In this document: positions 1-7,673 of the stretch, piece by piece
How the letters are laid out: each line of letters starts with the position of its first letter
Numbering within the stretch: position 1 is the first letter of the stretch
Assembly (NCBI GenBank): GCA_958295865.1
Contig: CATQHF010000001.1
Span: forward strand, 186,001 to 250,000
Direction of reading: 5' to 3'
Length of the DNA stretch: 64,000 nt
From: an uncultured Dehalococcoidia bacterium
GTDB lineage: Bacteria; Chloroflexota; Dehalococcoidia; Lucifugimonadales; JADFKI01
The notes under the pieces: generated by a model
What the model was told of the DNA's origin: nothing
Database searches by the model: none
What the model saw: the letters and a program-made list of their open reading frames with translations, nothing else
Position numbers and translations under genes: made by a program

Positions 1-69
1 GTCAAACCACCCCTCGAACCACCATCCCGCCTGTATATCCATGCCTGAAAATGGCAAACCTCTTTCGTC

Positions 70-89
70 ATTCCTGCGAAAGCAGGAAT
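70..89. repeat. REP-3 hairpin fragment
   Basis: Short palindrome: ATTCCTGC, loop GAAA, GCAGGAAT. The same hairpin opens the REP-3 repeats found at about 21.8, 39.9 and 44.5 kb. It lies just outside the left insertion sequence. Confidence 0.6.
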
Positions 90-156
90 CCGGCGCGATA
101 TAGCAGCAAAACCACCCGAATGAAAACACACTCCACCCCTCAGATAGCGTTTCCAT

Positions 157-849
157 TCAGGTGGTTGAAGACAGAAGCCCACGCCGCTGCAGCAGTACGA
201 GCAGGTTGTGAGGCGACCATGCGGTACCCATACGCTCGCGTCGCCTTATCTCCCGCTGAAAGCGCTCCAACCGCGAGGTCGTCTTGTATCTGACCTGTCC
301 GGTTCGCAGATGCGATAGCCCTTGACCCAACGCTTTCACACACCAGTATCGCGCCCGCCCGCCTGTCAACTTCACTATCCTATCCGCCAGCATACGAGCC
401 GCCTCGATGTCATCAGACGCCAGCAACTCCTTGGCTTCACGCCAGCCCACCTTGCCTATGTTTCGTCTATACTCTCTGAGCAGATGGAACTGACATAGCT
501 GATGCGAAGCTCCGCTGCCATATACCATTCCTATCGCCTCCGCTATCGACAGGTCACCGTCGCTCACCAGATGCACAGGCTCTGTTATGCCGCGCTCGCA
601 GACTTCTCCCAGCGCATCCGTCCAACTGCCGAACATCCCCATCACACTCCCCTCATCGTCCCGCAGCACCTTCAACTCCTGCTTGCCGCCGCGCACTCCC
701 ACCCACACCCCATCCATCTCAACCACCTCGCCACTCATCGCCGGGCGTTCCAGCCGCTCTTGCTTCAACCACTTGCAGAGTGTGCTTTTGGCAAACCCCA
801 ACAACTCTCCTACCTTCGCATAACTCAACCCCAACGCCGCCAGCCTCAT
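157..849 (-). CDS. Transposase catalytic part, mutator/IS256-like DDE domain
   Basis: Second half of the IS transposase, 230 residues. It begins with a helix-turn-helix-like stretch (LSYAKVGELLGFAKSTLCKW, about residues 9-28), then DDE-type motifs: an aspartate in VVEMDGVWVG, one in LVSDGDLSIAEAI followed by the HQLCQFH signature, and the final glutamate in SRLERFQREIRRR, which matches the ERLNREIRRR-like motif of mutator/IS256 transposases. The stop codon lies inside the left terminal inverted repeat. It is probably produced mainly as the C-terminal part of a frameshift fusion; independent start at the overlapping ATG is possible. Confidence 0.8.
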   Translation of the reverse strand: MRLAALGLSYAKVGELLGFAKSTLCKWLKQERLERPAMSGEVVEMDGVWVGVRGGKQELKVLRDDEGSVMGMFGSWTDALGEVCERGITEPVHLVSDGDLSIAEAIGMVYGSGASHQLCQFHLLREYRRNIGKVGWREAKELLASDDIEAARMLADRIVKLTGGRARYWCVKALGQGLSHLRTGQVRYKTTSRLERFQREIRRRERMGTAWSPHNLLVLLQRRGLLSSTT

Positions 850-1139
850 CGCCTCATCGCGCGTTTTTTTGAGTACGACTTCCTCTTCTCAACCGCACCT
901 ACCAGTTCCATGCCGCTCTGCATAAACCCGCATCCACCACACCGAAACACCGGCATGCTCAAGTTCACTTCTCCGTACTTGGTTATGAGTGTGCGCTCAT
1001 AACTGTGGTGCCGCGCCATCGCTAGGTCACAGTCTTTGCACATCGGCTTATAGCGCTTGAGCGCGCTTTGCAGCGTATCTTGTATATCCTGTGTGACAGT
1101 CTTGTCTGCCTGCTCTTCTAGGCGATATAGCATTCCCAT
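846..1139 (-). CDS. Transposase N-terminal part (zinc-ribbon), upstream of frameshift
   Basis: First half of the IS transposase, about 97 residues from the ATG at 1139, which has a GGGGG stretch about 8 nt upstream. It carries a CKDCD...RCGGCG four-cysteine pattern typical of a zinc ribbon that would bind DNA ends. It stops at a TGA (848-846) overlapping the ATG of the next frame as ATGA. Just before the stop the frame reads TCA AAA AAA CGC, a run of seven A. A -1 slip there continues into the catalytic half without a break. An upstream TTG at 1154 is an alternative start. Confidence 0.75.
   Translation of the reverse strand: MGMLYRLEEQADKTVTQDIQDTLQSALKRYKPMCKDCDLAMARHHSYERTLITKYGEVNLSMPVFRCGGCGFMQSGMELVGAVEKRKSYSKKRAMRR
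864..870 (-). other. Probable -1 programmed ribosomal frameshift site (A_AAA_AAA)
   Basis: On the minus strand seven adenines are read as tcA AAA AAA in the first transposase frame. Re-reading one A gives ACG CGC GAT GAG GCG ATG AGG, which joins the frame of the downstream DDE domain. The fused product would be about 327-332 residues. A_AAA_AAA-type heptamers are a known way for IS elements to make a fused transposase. A plain frameshift mutation is the alternative, but the slip site and ATGA overlap argue for programming. Confidence 0.65.
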
Positions 1140-1246
1140 TCGCTTAACCCCCAACTATGATGCTGTGCCTCATATTACGACTAAATCACCTGAATGGAAA
1201 CGCTATCCACCCCTCACCCCGCCTGTATATCCATGTCCGAAATCTG

Positions 1247-1252
1247 TATAAT
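1247..1252 (+). promoter_or_regulatory. Likely -10 element for speDE
   Basis: TATAAT lies 42 nt before the speD start, just right of the IS target duplication. No clear -35 hexamer is seen at the ideal spacing; the insertion sequence ends only 40 bp upstream, so it may have altered the upstream control region. Confidence 0.45.
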
Positions 1253-1293
1253 ATGTGTCCAAACTCAAAATCGGCACAACGGAGGACAGGTGA

Positions 1294-1668
1294 TTGAATG
1301 AGCGGCCCCGAACACTAGGCACGCACCTGCTGGTAGAGCTGAACGACTGCGACCCCACCCTGCTGGACGACCTTGATCTTGTAAAGCGCATCCTGCTAGT
1401 CGCCGCGGACGAAGCGGGCGCGACCATCGTCGGCGATGTATTCCACAAGTTCGCGCCGGTCGGAGTAACCGGCATCGTCTGCATCGCCGAATCGCACATC
1501 AGCATACACACCTGGCCCGAACACGCCTACGCCGCCGTGGACATCTTCACCTGCGGCGAGGACTTCGAGCCGCACAAGGCAGCCGGCCGCATCGCCCAGA
1601 GCCTGCAATCCCAACAGTGCGACATCACCGAAATCCAGCGCGGCGCACTCGGCGCGCTGACATACTGA
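1294..1668 (+). CDS. speD: S-adenosylmethionine decarboxylase proenzyme
   Basis: SpeD cleaves itself to form a pyruvoyl cofactor and decarboxylates SAM, giving the aminopropyl donor for spermidine synthesis. The short prokaryotic form is present: 124 residues, with the self-cleavage site ESHISIHTWPE near residues 68-78 (the serine after E becomes the pyruvoyl group) and the later TCGEDFEPHKA segment with the catalytic cysteine. TTG at 1294 is chosen as start because GGAGGA at 1281-1286 sits at proper distance and no ATG is in frame nearby. speE follows after 13 nt, so the two are an operon. Confidence 0.93.
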   Translation: MNERPRTLGTHLLVELNDCDPTLLDDLDLVKRILLVAADEAGATIVGDVFHKFAPVGVTGIVCIAESHISIHTWPEHAYAAVDIFTCGEDFEPHKAAGRIAQSLQSQQCDITEIQRGALGALTY

Positions 1669-1681
1669 TTGCTGACAACTC

Positions 1682-2602
1682 GTGAACACTCCCCCCAAAG
1701 GCAACTGGCACTACGAACTCATCACCGACGGGCTGATGCAGCTTGAGCGCATCCGCGAGGTGCTCTTCGAGGGCGACTCGCCATATCAGCATGTCCGCAT
1801 CCACGACGCCGAATGTTTCGGCAGAAGCCTCGTACTCGACGACAAGACCCAATCCACCGAGCTCGACGAATTCGTCTATCACGAAGCGCTCGTGCAGCCC
1901 GCGATGATAGCCCACCCCGAGCCGCGCTCCGTATTCATCGCCGGCGGCGGCGAAGGCGCCACCGCGCGAGAAGCCCTGCGACACACCTCCGTCCGGCGCG
2001 TCGTCATGGTTGACCTCGACGAACTCGTCGTCAACATGTGCAAGCGCCACCTGCCCAACCACCACCAAGGCGCATTCGACGACCCCCGCCTGCATCTGCG
2101 CCACGAAGACGCCCTGCGATACATCGAGACCACCGACCAGCGCTTCGACATCGCCATCATAGACGTCCCCGACCCCTTGGAAGCAGGCCCCGCATATCGG
2201 CTATTCACCCAAGAGTTCTACCGCATCATGCGCGCCCGCCTCAACCCCGGCGGCATCATGGTCGCCCAATCCGGCCCAACCGGCGCAACCTTCTACGAGC
2301 AATGCTTCTCCGCCGTCGCCAACACCATCGGCTCAGTCTTCCCCTCCGCCCACATCAGCGAAGCATTCATCCCCTCATTCGGCACAACCTGGGGCTTCAT
2401 CGCAGGCGCTCCCGACAACGCCATCCTAACCCTCACCCCCGCCGAAATAGACCGCCGCATAGCCCGCCGCATCACCGGAAACCTCCGCAGCTACGACGGC
2501 ATCGCCCACCAAGGCATGTTCGCCGTCCCCAAATTCCTCCGCCAAGCCGTCGCCACCGAAACCCGCATCATCACCCAAGAGCAGCCGCTATTCGTCGTAT
2601 AG
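1682..2602 (+). CDS. speE: Spermidine synthase
   Basis: SpeE transfers the aminopropyl group from decarboxylated SAM to putrescine. It is 306 residues with a GTG start, 13 nt after speD. The N-terminal beta domain is followed by the Rossmann methyltransferase-like fold: VFIAGGGEGATAREAL (about residues 81-96) binds the nucleoside, DLDE at about 113 its ribose, HEDALRYIE and FDIAIIDVPDP (about 156-166) the catalytic aspartates. The usual DSTDP-type loop is here DVPDP, so a related polyamine substrate cannot be ruled out. The operon with speD supports spermidine production. Confidence 0.92.
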   Translation: MNTPPKGNWHYELITDGLMQLERIREVLFEGDSPYQHVRIHDAECFGRSLVLDDKTQSTELDEFVYHEALVQPAMIAHPEPRSVFIAGGGEGATAREALRHTSVRRVVMVDLDELVVNMCKRHLPNHHQGAFDDPRLHLRHEDALRYIETTDQRFDIAIIDVPDPLEAGPAYRLFTQEFYRIMRARLNPGGIMVAQSGPTGATFYEQCFSAVANTIGSVFPSAHISEAFIPSFGTTWGFIAGAPDNAILTLTPAEIDRRIARRITGNLRSYDGIAHQGMFAVPKFLRQAVATETRIITQEQPLFVV

Positions 2603-2666
2603 GGCAAGCGATAGGCATTGTGTCCGTATGATATAGTCTTACCACATCAACAGGAGCGAAAGCATC

Positions 2667-2873
2667 ATGATACGAGCATTCTCCGCAAGCGTCTGGCGTG
2701 AAGGCGAATGGTACGTCGCGCAGGCGCTGGAAATCGACATCGCCAGCCAAGGCAAATCCGAAGAAGAAGCCCTAACAAACCTGCGCGAAGCCCTAGCCCT
2801 CCACTTCCAGCCCCCCACCGCAACCCTGCTGCCGCAAGTTCACACCATCCAGGTCGAAGTCGGCACCGCTTAG
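2667..2873 (+). CDS. hicB: HicB-family antitoxin
   Basis: A 68-residue protein with the HicB partial RNase-H-like fold: FSASVWREGEWYVAQALEID and ASQGKSEEEALTNLREALAL are the family hallmarks. It should bind and block HicA mRNA interferase. CAGGAGCG lies just upstream of the ATG. The HicA-like frame follows with overlap, in the less usual order hicB-hicA. It has no separate DNA-binding domain, so any autoregulation must come from elsewhere. Confidence 0.85.
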   Translation: MIRAFSASVWREGEWYVAQALEIDIASQGKSEEEALTNLREALALHFQPPTATLLPQVHTIQVEVGTA

Positions 2874-2877
2874 ACCT

Positions 2878-3084
2878 CTGCCATACCGCGAAGTCGCACG
2901 CAAACTCAGGGCGGCAGGCTTCGTGGAAGTCAGCCAGCGCGGAAGCCATGTCAAATTCGCCAAAACGACCGAAACCGGCACACGCACCGCAATTATGCCG
3001 AGGCATCGTGAGGTTGTTGTCGGCACACTCAGAAGCGTACTAAACCAAGCAGGCATAACCGTCGCCGAGTTCGACAGGCTCTAA
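2878..3084 (+). CDS. hicA: HicA-family mRNA interferase toxin, start codon unclear
   Basis: The frame reads PLPYREVARKLRAAGF, then SQRGSHVKFAKT and IMPRHREVVVGTLRSVL, the full HicA double-stranded-RNA-binding fold with the catalytic histidine in GSHVKF. The family start aligns with position 2869, overlapping the hicB stop, but that codon is CTT. No ATG, GTG or TTG is in frame before the domain; the nearest possible initiator is CTG at 2878. Either a rare start is used through translational coupling to hicB, or the toxin has lost its start codon and is silent. Confidence 0.7.
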   Translation: MPYREVARKLRAAGFVEVSQRGSHVKFAKTTETGTRTAIMPRHREVVVGTLRSVLNQAGITVAEFDRL

Positions 3085-3108
3085 TCCCGCACATCAGCAT
3101 CAACCCAA

Positions 3109-4371
3109 CTAGGCCAGCATCTTGTCTGACTTTTTCAGGTTGCAACTCGGGCACAACAATTGCCCGTTCTCTACGGTCGTTTGACCACCCTGTGAGTGAG
3201 GGATAATATGGTCTGCATGCCAGTTATCCCAAGTACAATTTTTCACACATTCGGAGTTATTATTGGGATTGATGCACTCACCAGACGCTCGTCGATAGAT
3301 AACGCGCCTCTGCTCTTCTGTAAACTGCCGTTGCTTATCTAGCAAAGCCAAGTCAGGCATTGAAGCAAGCAAGTCTTTGATCAACACTTCTCGACGAGTC
3401 TTCTGAGCAGATTCGGCCCCTGTTCGCTGGTATATGGCTTGGTGATAGCCATACATTTCGTCATCTTCTTGAGGTTCTTGTGCCTCTCTCCGAACTTCAA
3501 AATCAATGAACCAATTGCTGAATTTTTTATACTTTCTTAGGATAGCATAATTCTCCAGCAATTCGGACGCAAGGGTGTATAGCGAGATCACATTCAATCT
3601 AGACAATTCAGGTACGCGCATGTCGTTATCGGAAAACGCACGCACCAAGAAGTCTAAAACCCGCTTGACTTTCTTTGCTTCAGCAGAGTTTTTGTTGAAC
3701 GGTCTGCCACTCTTACCCTCATCACTTTTGTACATACGCGTCAATTGAGTGTGAGTATATGGAGTGGGACCGCCTGTCCTTTCAATCAGTAACATTTGGG
3801 CAACGATTTCATGGTGGATGTATCGACTAGGGGATATATTGACCAAATCAGTAAAAAATCTGTGTGATTCTGCAATATCCCTGACAAAATCTCTAGTGTT
3901 CCCTGGAATTGCGTTTCTCTTCTCGGCATTGTTCAGAGATGTTCCGTTCTGAAGTCGAAGAAACATTTCTTCGATTTCATGGTCTGACTCCTCTTCAAGT
4001 ATTATGAAATTGAGCGTGTACGCATTCAATTTCAGTTTGATGTCGGAGTGGAGATTATCGAAGTATTTGTCCGCGATGCTGTGATTCCCTATGTCGTAGG
4101 CATCGTCGGATAGCTTGTATTCACCATCCATGAATTCCCAGACTGCCCTCAATCGCTGCTGACCATCTACGACTTCCCATTCATACTGATCATTCTCAGA
4201 TTTCGTGATATACAACTTTGGAATATCGATGTTCCGCAGAACGGAATCTATCAACAATTGCTTCTGCCCCAAGGTCCAAGCGGGGGCACGTTGATAAGGT
4301 GGGCTCGGATCAATGTTGCCTTTCAGCGCATAGACACTGAGGAGTGGCCAATTATCTGGAAAGCGCTTCAT
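3109..4371 (-). CDS. DUF262 and HNH nuclease protein (GmrSD-like)
   Basis: 420 residues. The N-terminal DUF262 domain (ParB-like fold, GmrS type) shows YQRAPAWTLGQKQLLIDSVL and the signature VVDGQQRLRAVWEF near residues 67-80. The C-terminal HNH nuclease, about 360-420, has YRRASGECINP, WHADHIIPHSQGG and LLCPSCNLKKSDK, with four cysteines for zinc and the catalytic His pair. Proteins of this build are nucleotide-driven, modification-dependent nucleases such as the type IV GmrSD system; role in phage defence is by family analogy. It is clearly AT-richer than speE, suggesting transfer, and is divergent from a second HNH gene 87 bp away. Confidence 0.82.
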   Translation of the reverse strand: MKRFPDNWPLLSVYALKGNIDPSPPYQRAPAWTLGQKQLLIDSVLRNIDIPKLYITKSENDQYEWEVVDGQQRLRAVWEFMDGEYKLSDDAYDIGNHSIADKYFDNLHSDIKLKLNAYTLNFIILEEESDHEIEEMFLRLQNGTSLNNAEKRNAIPGNTRDFVRDIAESHRFFTDLVNISPSRYIHHEIVAQMLLIERTGGPTPYTHTQLTRMYKSDEGKSGRPFNKNSAEAKKVKRVLDFLVRAFSDNDMRVPELSRLNVISLYTLASELLENYAILRKYKKFSNWFIDFEVRREAQEPQEDDEMYGYHQAIYQRTGAESAQKTRREVLIKDLLASMPDLALLDKQRQFTEEQRRVIYRRASGECINPNNNSECVKNCTWDNWHADHIIPHSQGGQTTVENGQLLCPSCNLKKSDKMLA

Positions 4372-4458
4372 TACCTTCCCCTATGATTGATTGAGAATGG
4401 CGTATATTATAGCCCAAAACGAACAAATTGACAATCCAGGACATCGTGATAAACCAAA

Positions 4459-5232
4459 ATGGCAGCCAAATCTAACTTTCGCAGATGGACACGCGATGAA
4501 ACTATCATCGTCTTCTATCTATACTGCCAGATTCCGTTCAAAGATTCCAATAAATCCCATACGGATGTTCAACGCTTTGCCAAACTGGTCAATCGAACTC
4601 CCTCTGCCGTGAATATGAAAATCGGAAACTTCGGCAGCTTTGACCCCGAGCTGAAGAGACGGGGAATAACCGGGCTTCGGAACGCATCCCGGTTGGACAA
4701 GGAGATATGGGATGAGTTTCACGACAACTGGCAGGCGCTCATCGACGAGAGCGAGAGGCTAATCGCGGAAAGAGAAGGCAAAACTGAGATAACGCCTCAT
4801 ATTGGGGCGCACACTCAGAAATACGGGAAAGAAAGGTTGGCTGTTCGCACAGTCCGAGAAAATCAACCATTCTTCCGCAAGGCGATACTGTCAGCCTATG
4901 AAAGCGAGTGCTGTATCACAGGCATTGACATCGAAACGCTGCTAGTCGCAAGCCACATCAAGCCTTGGGCAGAATCCGACAGTTCAGAAAAACTAAACCC
5001 CCAAAACGGGCTGTGCTTGAACGCCTTGCATGACCGCGCATTCGACAGAGGGCTAATCGCCGTTGCCAATGATTACACCATCATAGTCAGCAGGCAAGTT
5101 TCACATACCACGAGTGCCGCCGTGCGTAATATGCTGCTAGGATACGAAGGTCAGAAAATCAAACTCCCAACTCGGTTTATCCCCCGCCCTGACTTCATGG
5201 AATGGCACAGGAATAATGTTTTCGTGCGATGA
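4459..5232 (+). CDS. HNH endonuclease (putative restriction enzyme)
   Basis: 257 residues. The N-terminal third (to about residue 85) resembles a helical specificity or DNA-binding domain (WTRDETIIVFYLYCQIPF). The C-terminal part holds the HNH fold: FFRKAILSAYESECCITGID, VASHIKPWAESD and NPQNGLCLNALHDRAFDRG, where the SHIKPW histidine and the NGLCL/LHDRAFD segment are the metal site of this restriction-type HNH family. Base composition is AT-rich like the divergent DUF262 gene, so both may form one horizontally gained defence unit. No methyltransferase is adjacent. Confidence 0.8.
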   Translation: MAAKSNFRRWTRDETIIVFYLYCQIPFKDSNKSHTDVQRFAKLVNRTPSAVNMKIGNFGSFDPELKRRGITGLRNASRLDKEIWDEFHDNWQALIDESERLIAEREGKTEITPHIGAHTQKYGKERLAVRTVRENQPFFRKAILSAYESECCITGIDIETLLVASHIKPWAESDSSEKLNPQNGLCLNALHDRAFDRGLIAVANDYTIIVSRQVSHTTSAAVRNMLLGYEGQKIKLPTRFIPRPDFMEWHRNNVFVR

Positions 5233-5462
5233 TGCCTGCGAACTGCTTGTGCCGATACCAAACCGCCGTACTCGTGCGCGACGCAGCCCGCAAACACCCC
5301 CTTCCCCCAAAATCTCCCGCCGAAAAATGGTGAAACTCTCCACATTTCCCGATAGAAACACTGTATTTTGTGCTAGATTTATTGTGCTTGTTCTTATAGG
5401 CTAGGTTCAGTCCACAGCGCGAGTGCCATGCGGGATAGCAGATTAGACAGGCAGATATAAGC

Positions 5463-6686
5463 ATGCAAGCCAATTCAAATCTCCAAGAAAATAACCGTCC
5501 GGACGAAGTCATGGGCAAGATTGACGAGATAGCTCAAAAAGCAGCCAGTGGAGGTTACATATATCGCGGAGAACCCAAGCGCTTCTGTAAAGTGTCTTCC
5601 AGTCTTTATCGTCAGTACCAAGAGATTGAATCTGAGCATTTTGACATCGAGATTGTTCAACGGGAAATTCTAGCCGAAGCGAAGAAATACACGCAGGGAA
5701 CTGCCGATGAAATCCTAGCCGAACTCCAGCATTATGGTGGCAAAACCAACCTGATAGATTTCACAGCTGATTATCTGATAGCCATTTTCTTTGCCTGTGA
5801 CGGCTTTCATGACGAAGATGGCAGGGTTATTCTGTTGCAAGAATCAGGAGCGCCTATCATCAAACCCAAGGAGCCGATGGCACGAGTCATTGCCCAAAAG
5901 AGCATATTCGTGCAGCCGTCTGAAGGCTTTGTTCGGCCCGACCATGAAGTAATCATTCCAAAGGAGCTGAAGCAGCCTCTATTGGACTATCTACGAAATG
6001 CTCACGGCATATCTACCGAAACTATCTACAATGACCTACATGGGTTTATCAAACATCAGCACATGCACCAAAGCGCTTATGCTGAATTTTACAAAGGCTT
6101 AACCCATGACGAAAATGGAAACGACGAACAAGCGATTAAACATTACACCAAATCTATTGAACTCAATCCACAAGCGTTGCCATCATATAATAATCGTGGC
6201 AATGCTTATCAAAGAAGTGGTGACTTTAACCTTGCCATAAAGGACTACAACAAAGCAATAGACCTAGATCCGAGTCGTCCTGAGGCTTATATCAATCGTG
6301 GCGTTGTTTACAGCAAGGAAGGCAAGTTTGACCTTGCCATGCAAGATTTCAACAAAGCAATAGATCTAGATTCGAGTCGTCCTGAGGCTTATGTCAATCG
6401 CGGCGTTGTTTATCAAAGAAGTGGCGACATTGACCTCGCCATTAAGGACTACAACAAGGCAATAGCCTTGGATCCGAGTAATTCCGATGCCTACTACAAT
6501 CGCGGTGAGGCATGGCTCGCTCTGGGCGAATGGGAAAATGCTAGGAATGATTTGCTCACTGCTATGAATATGGAAGATGACATTGTGTCTTCATTCCATA
6601 TTAATTATCAGAGTGTTGCAGACTTTGAGCAAAAACACAGTGTTGGTAAAGTGCCGCCAGACATCACCGAAATGCTGGGCGGGTAG
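5463..6686 (+). CDS. FRG domain protein with TPR repeats
   Basis: 407 residues. The FRG domain is at about residues 25-130: YIYRGEPKRF gives the F/Y-R-G motif, and LAELQHYGGKTNLIDFTADYLIAIFFAC the conserved hydrophobic core with LxDFT. From about residue 205 to 375 there are five TPR units such as SYNNRGNAYQRSGDFNLAIK; three are nearly identical in DNA with a 102-nt period, a sign of recent internal duplication. FRG domains occur in predicted toxins and defence proteins; the function here is unproven. Its place beside HNH nucleases and toxin-antitoxin genes fits a defence island. Confidence 0.8.
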   Translation: MQANSNLQENNRPDEVMGKIDEIAQKAASGGYIYRGEPKRFCKVSSSLYRQYQEIESEHFDIEIVQREILAEAKKYTQGTADEILAELQHYGGKTNLIDFTADYLIAIFFACDGFHDEDGRVILLQESGAPIIKPKEPMARVIAQKSIFVQPSEGFVRPDHEVIIPKELKQPLLDYLRNAHGISTETIYNDLHGFIKHQHMHQSAYAEFYKGLTHDENGNDEQAIKHYTKSIELNPQALPSYNNRGNAYQRSGDFNLAIKDYNKAIDLDPSRPEAYINRGVVYSKEGKFDLAMQDFNKAIDLDSSRPEAYVNRGVVYQRSGDIDLAIKDYNKAIALDPSNSDAYYNRGEAWLALGEWENARNDLLTAMNMEDDIVSSFHINYQSVADFEQKHSVGKVPPDITEMLGG

Positions 6687-6691
6687 CCGAA

Positions 6692-6769
6692 ATGGAAGCC
6701 CGCGAATGGGGGCGCATGGTCGTCATCGATGCGAACGGCGGCGACTATGCCGAGACGACAGGCTTATAG
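6692..6769 (+). pseudogene. Short remnant of a small hypothetical protein
   Basis: A 25-codon frame, MEAREWGRMVVIDANGGDYA and so on, resembles the beginning of small proteins of about 70 residues often found near PIN/VapC or DUF genes, but it stops early at 6767. Its end overlaps the end of vapC on the other strand by 6 nt. Probably a truncated relic. Confidence 0.3.
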
Positions 6770-7186
6770 AGGGTTGCGCCAACGAACGCCGGAGAATATG
6801 CGAAAGTCCTGATCCGCAGAGTGTATCTCGGCGTCGTGGTCAAGCGCGAGCGCGGCAAGATGCGCGTCTGTAACTAACTTGCCAGCCCTGCCGGCGGCTT
6901 CGAGGCATTGCTCCAAGTGATCAAAGTGGTTCACGCCCGAATCCAACTGAATCACATGAGGATACTCAAACCACGCCTTCACGAGCGCAACCGCTTGCCC
7001 GCTTGTCATAGGTGGCGATAGTACGACGGGACTGGTTGCCAACTTGACGAACCCGATGGACACGGCGAGAGGAATGCCTACAATCTCATCACCGCCCAAA
7101 AGTTCATCCCACCATCGCCGCGCGGCGACATGCCTTGCGTCGCCTGTGTTGTGCGCGTACACAAGAAGATTGAGGTCAGGGATAAT
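6764..7186 (-). CDS. vapC: PIN-domain ribonuclease toxin (VapC-like)
   Basis: About 141 residues. PIN motifs: PDLNLLVYAHN with the first acidic residue, FVKLATSP in the middle, VTDAHLAALALDHDAEI and HSADQDFRIFSG with the remaining acidic residues. Active VapC toxins cleave RNA, often tRNA. The first in-frame GTG is at 7162, but starting there would delete the first catalytic aspartate. The frame is open upstream to ATT at 7186, one base past the antitoxin stop, so a rare AUU start with translational coupling is the best model. Confidence 0.75.
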   Translation of the reverse strand: MIPDLNLLVYAHNTGDARHVAARRWWDELLGGDEIVGIPLAVSIGFVKLATSPVVLSPPMTSGQAVALVKAWFEYPHVIQLDSGVNHFDHLEQCLEAAGRAGKLVTDAHLAALALDHDAEIHSADQDFRIFSGVRWRNPL

Positions 7187-7187
7187 C

Positions 7188-7448
7188 TCACCGCCGCGCT
7201 TTTTCTAGGTAGTCTTCGATGTAAAGGTCGTCAAGCGTCTGATTAAGGCAATTGTCGGAATTGAGCGCGCTCTGATGAGCAACCGCGCGAGGTTCACCTT
7301 GCTTTGGCGTATCGCCGCCGTCGCGCTCGGACGCTATGACACGCCGAAGAAGCTCATCGGCTATCTGGTCGCAGGACTTGTTCTGCGTTAAGCTCTGCCC
7401 TTCCAAGTAATTCGCCACATCGCCGGACAGCGTTACCCTGATTGTCAT
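7188..7448 (-). CDS. vapB: VapB-like antitoxin
   Basis: About 86 residues from ATG 7448, preceded by AAAGGGGGTT at good distance; an upstream ATG at 7475 has no ribosome site. The start MTIRVTLSGDVANYLEGQ resembles ribbon-helix-helix or AbrB-type antitoxins, followed by a helix (SCDQIADELLRRVIAS) and a polar tail for toxin binding. It ends two bases before the probable vapC start, the normal antitoxin-toxin order. Family assignment rests mainly on the context. Confidence 0.65.
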   Translation of the reverse strand: MTIRVTLSGDVANYLEGQSLTQNKSCDQIADELLRRVIASERDGGDTPKQGEPRAVAHQSALNSDNCLNQTLDDLYIEDYLEKARR

Positions 7449-7591
7449 TACAGCAACCCCCTTTATCTCTTTCACGGCATATCTATTGGACGCGGCGGAT
7501 AGTCTAATGTCCTGACACTATATCAGTTTTGCGCGCGGCTCGGATTTGGGATCCACTCCCCCTCCCCCCAAAAATCCCCCACCGAATAACA

Positions 7592-7619
7592 TTGATACAT
7601 CGGGCGAATAAGTTACAAT
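7592..7619 (+). promoter_or_regulatory. Promoter of ileS
   Basis: TTGATA at 7592-7597, a 16-nt spacer and TACAAT at 7614-7619 form a good housekeeping promoter. The start codon is 55 nt downstream, with AGGAG at 7661-7665. I saw no T-box in the short leader. Confidence 0.65.
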
Positions 7620-7673
7620 AGACTAATCGCTTCTACATCCCTTTGTATCATCCCATTCCTAGGAGTCCCCGCA

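Larger units (their letters stand above)
143..1207 (-). mobile_element. Insertion sequence, mutator/IS256-like, complete
   Basis: The ends are inverted repeats: GATAGCGTTTCCATTCAGG starts at 143 on the plus strand and ends at 1207 on the minus strand, with the first 21 bases identical and 23 of 24 matching. Directly outside are identical 9-bp direct repeats, CACCCCTCA, at 134-142 and 1208-1216, the expected size of target duplication for IS256/mutator-type or ISLre2-type elements. The 1065-bp interior holds two overlapping transposase reading frames. The perfect target duplication and open frames suggest a recent insertion, about 40 bp upstream of a likely speD promoter. The exact ISfinder family is not assigned. 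Confidence 0.88.
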
